Positions 7,495 through 12,877 of a stretch of 20,745 nucleotides of DNA are shown one piece after another. Made by a program: the position numbers and the translations under genes. Position 1 is the stretch's first letter. Each line of letters opens with the position of its first letter. Source of the DNA: Deltaproteobacteria bacterium. Its GTDB lineage: Bacteria; Desulfobacterota; DSM-4660; Desulfatiglandales; B25-G16. The stretch lies in assembly GCA_019308645.1 (NCBI GenBank), contig JAFDHR010000014.1, forward strand, positions 1 through 20,745, written 5' to 3'. Below the pieces are notes generated by a model. That model saw only the letters and a program-made list of their open reading frames with translations, searched no databases and had not been told where the DNA came from.

Positions 7495-7537
7495 AAAATA
7501 ATGTCTTTAAGAGAGATTTACATTGATTTAAGTCAAT
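7495..7537 (-). promoter_or_regulatory. FNR-type operator and probable promoter of the DUF2249 gene
   Basis: Bases 7522-7537 read ATTGATTTAAGTCAAT, a near-perfect palindrome with half-sites TTGAT and GTCAA spaced by 4 nt, the FNR/DNR/HcpR-type consensus. On the - strand a TATTTT hexamer lies at 7500-7495. If it is the -10 box, transcription would start near 7488 and the operator would be centred at about -41.5, the class II activator position. The start site is inferred. Confidence 0.65.
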
Positions 7538-7636
7538 TGTAAAAAAATAATGGAAAAAATGTAATTTTACTTATACAAAAAGAGGCTATGGTTTGGTTGA
7601 AATCTTTAGGAAATGAGTAGAGAAGGGAAGTTGCGG

Positions 7637-8323
7637 TTAAAACAATTTTACGCCTTCTGCAAGGGCTTTTAATGACTCCATGTCAAGAATCTTGATCTTA
7701 TTTCCCTCACTCTCTATTATTCCCGCTTCCCGCATTTTTGAAAAGATTCTGGAAAGTGTCTCTGGTATGGTTCCAAGGAGATTGGCAAGCTGGCCCTTTG
7801 GTATTTCCAGAGTAAATACGTCATGTCTACTCTCTTCTTTTGAAACATGGAGGAAATATGCGGCTAATCGGCTTGGAATTTCTTTTAGAGAAAGATTTTC
7901 TACCTGAATTGTAAACTGACGGAGCCGATCTGAAAGAGCGTCCAGCATATTGAGGGCTATATCTGGGTTTTTCTTTATTAAATTTATAAACACATTTCGT
8001 GGGAAAAAGAGTGCTTTAGTAGACTTCATGGCATCAGCACTTGCTGGATAGGTTTCTCCGGAAAAGACCGGAACCGGGCCAAAGATCCCGTAGGGTTTAA
8101 CAAGTCTTAATATCTTTTCTTTACCTTCAGACGAAATCTTGTAGATCTTTACAAGACCCGAGTATACCACAAAAAATCCCTTACCCTCATCGCCTTCTAA
8201 AAAGATGATTTGACCTTTGCTGAAATGTTTTTCAACAGCTATCTCAGCCAGGTCACTTAACTTGCCTTCCTGTAATCCTTTGAAGATTGGAATAGCAGAA
8301 ATTATGCTCGCTTTTTCATCCAT
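7637..8323 (-). CDS. CRP/FNR-family transcriptional regulator
   Basis: A 228-residue regulator with a cyclic-nucleotide-binding-type sensor domain (about 10-130: FSKGQIIFLEGDEGKGFFVVYSGLVKIY), a dimer helix (about 118-145) and a winged helix at 150-228. The recognition helix TIPETLSRIFSKMREAG has the E..SR pattern (E188, S191, R192) used by FNR to read TTGA half-sites, which agrees with the palindrome just downstream at 7522-7537. There is no cysteine at all, so it cannot carry an FNR-type 4Fe-4S cluster; a haem/NO sensor of the DNR/HcpR type or a small-molecule sensor is more likely. It follows the 98-residue gene by a single nucleotide and is probably translated from the same message. Likely targets are the DUF2249 gene and possibly hcp; the latter is inference since the hcp promoter is outside the window. 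Confidence 0.92.
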   Translation of the reverse strand: MDEKASIISAIPIFKGLQEGKLSDLAEIAVEKHFSKGQIIFLEGDEGKGFFVVYSGLVKIYKISSEGKEKILRLVKPYGIFGPVPVFSGETYPASADAMKSTKALFFPRNVFINLIKKNPDIALNMLDALSDRLRQFTIQVENLSLKEIPSRLAAYFLHVSKEESRHDVFTLEIPKGQLANLLGTIPETLSRIFSKMREAGIIESEGNKIKILDMESLKALAEGVKLF

Positions 8324-8324
8324 A

Positions 8325-8621
8325 TTAAATATTCCCTAACATTTCTTCCAGTTTTGACCTTTTTTTCTCAATGTCTTCGTTCGTTCTTTTAATATTCATT
8401 GGCTTCATAATATCGTATGTTCCATCCTCAAAAAACACAGGCACCTGTAGAAGGTAATCAATATTATCAGGACATCCGGCAGCAAAGAAATGACCAGGCC
8501 TTCTTCCCTGTTTAACTTTATTTCTTATCTTATCCAATGTCTCTGTTGAAATAACCAGACCATGGTGGCCTGTAAAACTCTTCACCAGATTTCCGGGTTC
8601 AAATAAGGTCTTTTTTTCCAT
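8325..8621 (-). CDS. Small unrecognised protein coupled to the CRP/FNR regulator
   Basis: A 98-residue protein not assigned to any family. The start at 8621 (MEKKTLFEPGN) is preferred over the ATG two codons upstream because GGAG then has a 7-nt spacer. Visible features in this numbering are an HH pair at 19-20 in TGHHGLVIS, a basic stretch IRNKVKQGRRPGH at 33-44, one cysteine (50) in AAGCPDNIDY, then LLQVPVFFEDGTYDIMKPMNI and a charged, probably helical tail RTNEDIEKKRSKLEEML. There is no signal peptide or membrane segment, so it is cytoplasmic. Its stop is 1 nt from the regulator start, which points to equal expression and perhaps physical partnership. The His and Cys residues could bind a metal, haem or thiol signal; this is speculation. 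Confidence 0.7.
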   Translation of the reverse strand: MEKKTLFEPGNLVKSFTGHHGLVISTETLDKIRNKVKQGRRPGHFFAAGCPDNIDYLLQVPVFFEDGTYDIMKPMNIKRTNEDIEKKRSKLEEMLGNI

Positions 8622-8659
8622 ATTCATTCTCCATATTGACTTGGTTAAGCCAGTAAGGC

Positions 8660-8696
8660 GTTGAATAGTTGATTTGTAAAAGATGAACTACTCAAC
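8660..8696 (-). other. Hairpin upstream of the small gene/regulator pair
   Basis: Bases 8660-8670 pair with 8686-8696 in an 11-bp stem. In the - strand RNA all positions pair, one as G-U; on the + strand that position is an A-C mismatch, so the fold favours the transcribed strand. The loop is 15 nt. It lies between the AmgK-like stop and the small gene, with no T-run after it. It could be an attenuator, processing site or weak terminator. Confidence 0.45.
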
Positions 8697-8699
8697 CAT

Positions 8700-9698
8700 T
8701 TAACGAATCAATTTTTCAACCATTTTTTTTAGTGGATCTAATTCAGCTTCATCAAGCTTCTTTAAAAGCCCCTCAAGAGATTGTAGGGAAGGGGAAATAT
8801 AGGAAAGGAACCAATTTTTTCCCTGGATCTTGCTCAGATATGAAAAGGCGCCCAATATCTGGAGGTTTCTCTGAATGGCAAGGTAAGGATAATACCTGGT
8901 AAATGAATCAGAGATTCCTGGAATGTGTTTCTCGAGAAGCTTGAGATAATAATCGCACAGAAAGATTTTCTCCTCATTTTTCAGTCCTACATAGGGATCG
9001 ATTAACAAAGAGGCAAGATCATACTGTAGAGGCCCTAAGCGCCCGCCCTGCCAATCTATTAGCCCTGTTTCATCGCCTTTGATGATAAGGTTTCTTGATT
9101 GAAAATCCCTGTGAAGAAAAAAATTGCTATCCGCAAGAGAGGCATTATAGGAAAGGTGTTTAAAAGAGGATTTCAATTCATCTAGATCTTGCTTCAGCCC
9201 ATGGAGCTTTTTCAGGAAATAGGTGAGAAAATAATCTGACTCAAATCTTTCCATAATAAACCTGTCATATCTTTTTGTATGATAACACCATTCAGGGTTA
9301 AAGTCTTCTTTACCCTTGAGCTGGACCTGTATCAAAAGCTCAATAACCCTTTTGTATATATCTATGCGATTATTTGAGTTACAAGCAATTTCCTGGAGAC
9401 TTGTTGTCCCCAAATCCTCCATGATAAACCAGCCGTGATCACGGTCATATCTATAAATACAGGCAACTGGGATTCCTTTCCTAAAAAGATGTTCACCTAT
9501 CTTTAGATATGAGATGTTCTCTTTTTCTGCATTCCTTTCTATGGGTGGATTAGCCATGACTATAAATGAGTCCTGATTATTGCTCAGGCGATAAAAGATT
9601 CTCTTTGAACCATCACCGGGCAATATTTCCCAGCTAAATTCTTTATTATCAACGTAGGTATCATCTATGTATGATTTAACAAATTCCTTTAGATCCAT
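8700..9698 (-). CDS. amgK: AmgK-like aminoglycoside-phosphotransferase-fold sugar kinase
   Basis: A 332-residue cytoplasmic kinase of the APH/choline kinase fold. The N-lobe begins with an ILPGDGSKRIFYRL glycine loop (25-38). The catalytic loop is HRDFQSRN at 196-203, with D198 as base and N203, and the metal motif is LIDWQGGRLGPLQYDLASLL near 213-232 (D215). The arrangement DWQ...GP..YDL is the one seen in AmgK, the anomeric MurNAc/GlcNAc kinase of the MurNAc-recycling bypass. Family knowledge: AmgK phosphorylates recovered MurNAc at C1, and MurU then makes UDP-MurNAc. A MurU-like gene lies 63 bp upstream in the same direction and NagZ is nearby, which supports the assignment. A plain APH-family kinase of another sugar cannot be excluded. 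The ribosome-binding site is weak. Confidence 0.75.
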   Translation of the reverse strand: MDLKEFVKSYIDDTYVDNKEFSWEILPGDGSKRIFYRLSNNQDSFIVMANPPIERNAEKENISYLKIGEHLFRKGIPVACIYRYDRDHGWFIMEDLGTTSLQEIACNSNNRIDIYKRVIELLIQVQLKGKEDFNPEWCYHTKRYDRFIMERFESDYFLTYFLKKLHGLKQDLDELKSSFKHLSYNASLADSNFFLHRDFQSRNLIIKGDETGLIDWQGGRLGPLQYDLASLLIDPYVGLKNEEKIFLCDYYLKLLEKHIPGISDSFTRYYPYLAIQRNLQILGAFSYLSKIQGKNWFLSYISPSLQSLEGLLKKLDEAELDPLKKMVEKLIR

Positions 9699-9723
9699 TA
9701 TGTAAGCCTGTTCATCGTTTTTT

Positions 9724-9756
9724 GTTCACCGTTATCCGTTCACGGTTGACCGTTAA
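9724..9756. repeat. GTTCACGGTT-type repeats between the murU-like and amgK-like genes
   Basis: The 63-bp gap holds serial variants of the same word: GTTCACCGTT at 9724-9733, then CCGTTCACGG and TTGACCGTTAA through 9756. CCGTTCACGG is itself a short palindrome. The motif is shared with the inverted repeat at 3972-4148, so it is a genome-specific interspersed sequence. Confidence 0.55.
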
Positions 9757-9761
9757 TAAGA

Positions 9762-10673
9762 TTATCGGATGGCTACCCCACCAACGAGATCCTTTACTAC
9801 ACTAACGCCGGATGTAACGACGCTATCAACTACCCTAATTCCCTCTTTAATAATCACATCATTCCAGAGAACGGATCTCTGCACAAGGGCATTCTGCTCT
9901 ATTGAGCTTCTTTGTCCAATGACTGCCCAATCTTTTAGGATTGCACTCGAATCTACGCGGCATTGTTCAGCTATAGCACTCTTGCCTGAAGGCAGATGAT
10001 AGAAATTAGCCTTCAAATAATCGGCTATCGTTCCGATGTCGATCCATCTATGACCAGTTGCAATGTAACCTCTAATAGGTTTTTTTAAATCTATCAGCCT
10101 TTTATACGCGTCTATAATATTATATCTTTTTTTATCAGGGATAAAGCTGAGTACCTCGGGATTTATGACGTGAATGCCAGTAAAGGCTAATGTTCCCTTT
10201 AAATCTGTACCTGGGCCGATAGAGAGAATATTCATTTCACTATCTACCCTTATCTTATTATATGGAGGGAAGTCATGGAGAACCATAGTCACGAGGTTAT
10301 TTCTCCTCAGATGAAACGCATAAACATCTCCTAAATCTATATCAGTCAGGATGTCTCCATTGATAACGATAAAGGGATCGTTGCCCCAAAAATCATGGGT
10401 GTTTTTAATTCCACCCCCTGTTCCTAAAATTTCTTTCTCGATCCTGATTTCTACTTTTATATCAAAAGGGTTACCTCCTTTAAGGTAGTCGCGTATCATC
10501 TGGTAATGGTGATGGGCATTGACTATTATTTCTTCTACCTTATGTGCTGTAAGAAATTGTATAATCCTATCTATCACAGGCTTATTAACAACTGGCACCA
10601 AAACCTTAGGGTAAACGCTGGTCAAAGGCCTCAATCTCTCTCCCATGCCAGCAGCTAATATCATTGCTTTCAT
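9762..10673 (-). CDS. murU: MurU-like sugar-1-phosphate nucleotidyltransferase with hexapeptide tail
   Basis: A 303-residue nucleotidyltransferase. The N-terminal Rossmann-like domain has the signature LAAGMGERLRPLTSVYPKVL at 7-26, LGTGGGIKN at 83-91, the metal aspartate of INGDILTDID (D107) and GHRWIDIGTIADYL at 207-220. Residues about 235-303 contain repeated hexapeptide-like units (SSAILKDWAVIGQRSSIEQN, VLWNDVIIKEG, SVVTSGVSVV), a left-handed beta-helix tail. Family knowledge: MurU uses MurNAc-1-phosphate and UTP; Pseudomonas MurU is about 220 residues and has no such tail, so this is a longer form. A mannose- or glucose-1-phosphate transferase is the main alternative. The pairing with the AmgK-like gene and nearby nagZ favours a cell-wall recycling role. 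Confidence 0.7.
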   Translation of the reverse strand: MKAMILAAGMGERLRPLTSVYPKVLVPVVNKPVIDRIIQFLTAHKVEEIIVNAHHHYQMIRDYLKGGNPFDIKVEIRIEKEILGTGGGIKNTHDFWGNDPFIVINGDILTDIDLGDVYAFHLRRNNLVTMVLHDFPPYNKIRVDSEMNILSIGPGTDLKGTLAFTGIHVINPEVLSFIPDKKRYNIIDAYKRLIDLKKPIRGYIATGHRWIDIGTIADYLKANFYHLPSGKSAIAEQCRVDSSAILKDWAVIGQRSSIEQNALVQRSVLWNDVIIKEGIRVVDSVVTSGVSVVKDLVGGVAIR

Positions 10674-10741
10674 AATGTTGCCTTTTTGATTGCATTTATC
10701 TTACAGTAATTATACATGCATAATAGCCATAAGCAATGGCT

Positions 10742-11158
10742 CAATGCAAAATGAAAAGTGCAAATTGAAAATGGAAAAAGAAAAAAATGAGCTTTCAGAG
10801 CGATTATTAGATTTTGCTGCTGAAATAATTAAATTGGCCGTTCAACTTAACAGAAATGCTGTTGGGCGCCATATTAGCGAATAATTAATCCCATCATCAA
10901 CATCAGCAGGCGCAAATTATGAAGAGGCTTGTGGTGCAGAGAGTCGTGCTGATTTTATACATAAATTACAGATAGCTTTAAAAGAGCTACGAGAAACAAT
11001 CTATTGGTTGCGGTTAATTAAAAAGTCCAAACTTGTTTCAAGTGTAACTTTAGAAATGCTTATACAAGAAGCCAAGGAGTTGGCTAATATTATTGCTAAA
11101 TCGATAATCACAGCAAGAAAGAAATAATTTTGTATTTTGATATTTTCATTTTTCATTG
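10742..11158. repeat. Imperfect A-rich inverted repeats flanking the four-helix-bundle gene
   Basis: The left arm 10742-10771 and the reverse complement of the right arm 11128-11158 agree at 23 of 30 positions aligned without gaps, both beginning CAATG and containing AAAATGAAAA. They bracket the four-helix-bundle gene almost exactly: the left arm ends at its start and the right arm begins directly after its stop. The arms are low-complexity, so chance similarity is possible. No transposase is present and no target duplication was found. Confidence 0.45.
10771..11127 (+). pseudogene. Four-helix-bundle (S23-like) protein gene with an in-frame TAA
   Basis: The frame reads MEKEKNELSERLLDFAAEII, continues to VGRHISE, meets TAA at 10882-10884, then goes on without frame change as LIPSSTSAGANYEEACGAES, RADFIHKLQIALKELRETIY, WLRLIKKSKLVSS and on to the natural TAA at 11125-11127. 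In the four-helix-bundle family (related to proteins encoded in 23S rRNA intervening sequences) the text normally runs GRHI..QL..S.TSAGANYEEA.GAES.ADF, so the TAA most likely replaces a CAA glutamine. Total length without the stop is 118 codons, normal for the family. The function of this family is unknown. A downstream restart has no obvious ATG until residue 97, so the gene is probably dead or yields a short fragment. Gene remnant and A-rich flanks together fill the 489-bp space between the murU-like gene and nagZ. Confidence 0.85.
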
Positions 11159-11180
11159 ATGTTTGTGGAAACAGGTAATC

Positions 11181-12248
11181 ATGAATCCTACACTTGATCT
11201 TTCAGAGATTACCCAAAAGATTGGCCGTTTATTTATAGGGGGTATCCCCGGCCCTGAATTGGACACAAATACTATTAGACTAATAAAAAATTACCATCTT
11301 GGCGGCATTATTCTATTTACCAGAAATGTAGAAGATCCAATTCAATTAGCCCGTCTATGCAGGGATATACAGAAGGTGGCAATGGAAAATAGCGGCTATC
11401 CCCTTTTTCTGGCAATTGATCAGGAGGGCGGGAGGGTAGCCAGATTGAAACAACCTTTTAGCCAGTTTTCAGGGAATGCAGGTATAGGAGAAAGCCCTAA
11501 TCCAGAAAAGAGCGCCCTTCAATTTGCCAGCACTACTGCCAGGGAAATGTCTCTGGTTGGGCTTAATATGAATATGGCCCCTGTTATTGATGTAGCTCAA
11601 GCACATATGGACCCTCATCTTATAGGACGAAGCTTTTCTCAGGATCCTTTGCTGGTAACTAAATTGGGAAAAACAGTTATCAATACCCTGCAGCAAGGGG
11701 GTATAATGGCTGTTGCCAAACACTTTCCTGGCTTAGGAAAATCAGATCTCGATCCACACTTACACCTTCCAACTATTCATGCCACTTTTGAAGAGATGGA
11801 ATCTGTCCATCTTGCTCCTTTTCAAGGCGCCATAGAGGCAAATGTCTCTGCCATAATGACCTCTCATGCTGTTTACCCGGCCCTTGAATTAGGTACACCA
11901 GCAACCCTTTCAAGAAAAATTATGACTAATCTCTTGAGAGAAACGATGAACTTTGATGGGTTGATTATCTCAGATGATCTGGAGATGGGTGCAATAGTGA
12001 GAGAAAGAGGGCTGCCTGAAGGCGCAGCAGATGCCTTTGAGGCAGGTATTGATCTATTACTTATTTGTAAAAGCCAGTCCATCCTCCTTGACAGCATAGG
12101 GTTTATAAGAGATAAAATTCTACAAGGAAATATTCCCTATGAAAGATTAGAGAAGTCTTTAGAGAGGATTAACAAATACAAAAAGCGCTTCCTCTATCCT
12201 CGAAAGAGGATATCACTAAAGGCTGTAAAGGAATATTTCGGAAACTAA
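11181..12248 (+). CDS. nagZ: Beta-N-acetylhexosaminidase (NagZ, GH3)
   Basis: A 355-residue glycoside hydrolase family 3 enzyme. The ATG at 11181 (MNPTLDLSEI) has AGGT 4 nt upstream; a TTG six codons earlier is less likely. Motifs seen: LAIDQEGGRVARL at 78-90, AKHFPGLGKSDLDPHLHLP at 179-197, and the nucleophile loop IISDDLEMGAI at 262-272. The catalytic Asp-His dyad (D191, H193) of the flexible loop is kept, while the usual KHFPGHG reads KHFPGLG. There is no signal peptide, as expected of the cytoplasmic enzyme that removes GlcNAc from 1,6-anhydro-muropeptides. The divergent AmgK- and MurU-like genes would consume the released amino sugars. Confidence 0.92.
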   Translation: MNPTLDLSEITQKIGRLFIGGIPGPELDTNTIRLIKNYHLGGIILFTRNVEDPIQLARLCRDIQKVAMENSGYPLFLAIDQEGGRVARLKQPFSQFSGNAGIGESPNPEKSALQFASTTAREMSLVGLNMNMAPVIDVAQAHMDPHLIGRSFSQDPLLVTKLGKTVINTLQQGGIMAVAKHFPGLGKSDLDPHLHLPTIHATFEEMESVHLAPFQGAIEANVSAIMTSHAVYPALELGTPATLSRKIMTNLLRETMNFDGLIISDDLEMGAIVRERGLPEGAADAFEAGIDLLLICKSQSILLDSIGFIRDKILQGNIPYERLEKSLERINKYKKRFLYPRKRISLKAVKEYFGN

Positions 12249-12256
12249 CTTTGTTC

Positions 12257-12301
12257 TTGACAAAAGTAAAGAAAAAAATCTATTTTACTGTAAAACAGTA
12301 A
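12257..12301 (+). promoter_or_regulatory. Promoter and operator-like palindrome of the toxin-antitoxin pair
   Basis: A perfect -35 box TTGACA (12257-12262) is followed after 18 bp by TATTTT (12281-12286). Overlapping and following the -10 are two palindromes: TTTTAC-T-GTAAAA (12283-12295) and TTACTG-N5-CAGTAA (12285-12301). Another GTAAAA word lies further down, just before the antitoxin ATG. Their position suits autorepression by the AbrB-type antitoxin. Confidence 0.65.
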
Positions 12302-12313
12302 TAAGGTAAAACT

Positions 12314-12589
12314 ATGAAAATTAGCAGTAAAAGGCAAATTTCTATTCCTAAAAAGGTTATGGAGGCATTGGGTCTACAACCCGGAGATGAGTTGGAATTC
12401 GAGATTGAAGGAAACGCAGCACACCTGATCCCCATTAAGACCATCAAGGTTCCGAGAGACCAGGCCTGGTTTTGGACCCCGGAGTGGCAAGCAAGAGAAA
12501 AGGAGGCAGACCAGGATCTATACGCAGGACGGTATGAAGAGTTCGATATACTGGACGACCTTTTGAAAGATTTGCATCGTGAAGATTAG
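12314..12589 (+). CDS. AbrB/SpoVT-type antitoxin
   Basis: A 91-residue protein whose first 45 residues form a swapped-hairpin AbrB domain (MKISSKRQISIPKKVMEALG, LQPGDELEFEIEGNAAHLIP), the DNA-binding part. The tail, rich in W, D and E (WFWTPEWQAREKEADQDLY, FDILDDLLKDLHRED), is acidic and probably wraps and blocks the basic toxin. AAGG lies 7 nt before the ATG. The last 11 bp overlap the toxin gene, so the two are coupled. Family knowledge: AbrB-type antitoxins usually pair with MazF or PIN toxins; pairing with a RelE-fold toxin is also known, for example PrlF-YhaV. Confidence 0.88.
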   Translation: MKISSKRQISIPKKVMEALGLQPGDELEFEIEGNAAHLIPIKTIKVPRDQAWFWTPEWQAREKEADQDLYAGRYEEFDILDDLLKDLHRED

Positions 12590-12836
12590 ACGCACAAACT
12601 CTTTTCTGAAGGATTATCGAACACTATCAGCAGAGATACAGGCCCAGGTTGACAAGCAACTCACTCTCCTCCTTGAGAACCCAAGACATCCATCTCTCAG
12701 GCTGAAAAAACTTAAAGGTACGGGCATCTTTGCGATAAGGGTAAGCAAAGGCTATCGCCTGACCCTTAGGTATGAAAGTAGGGTTTTAGAACTCCGTCGG
12801 GTTGGAACGCATGACCTCTTGCGAAAGGAAGGGTGA
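12579..12836 (+). CDS. RelE/ParE-superfamily toxin
   Basis: An 85-residue basic protein of the RelE/YoeB/YafQ type: MKIRRTNSFLKDYRTLSAEI at the start, LLLENPRHPSLRLKKLKG near 30-47, FAIRVSKGYRLTLRYE near 50-65 and the end RRVGTHDLLRKEG, as in mRNA-cleaving RelE relatives. Family knowledge: such toxins cut mRNA in the ribosome, or (ParE branch) inhibit gyrase; the THD ending favours the ribonuclease branch. It overlaps the antitoxin gene by 11 bp, and an open GTG frame for the following kinase overlaps its stop by 4 bp. Confidence 0.88.
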   Translation: MKIRRTNSFLKDYRTLSAEIQAQVDKQLTLLLENPRHPSLRLKKLKGTGIFAIRVSKGYRLTLRYESRVLELRRVGTHDLLRKEG

Positions 12837-12877
12837 TTTTCTGTACAAAAAGACGCAATTATCAAAAAGGTATGAAA

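Noticed and set aside
8636..8649. Second FNR-type site before the small gene/regulator pair
   Set aside because: TTGAC is present but the opposite half-site is degenerate and the spacing is wrong.
10882..10884. Recoded stop (selenocysteine or pyrrolysine) in the four-helix-bundle gene
   Set aside because: The codon is TAA, not TGA or TAG, and family members have glutamine there.
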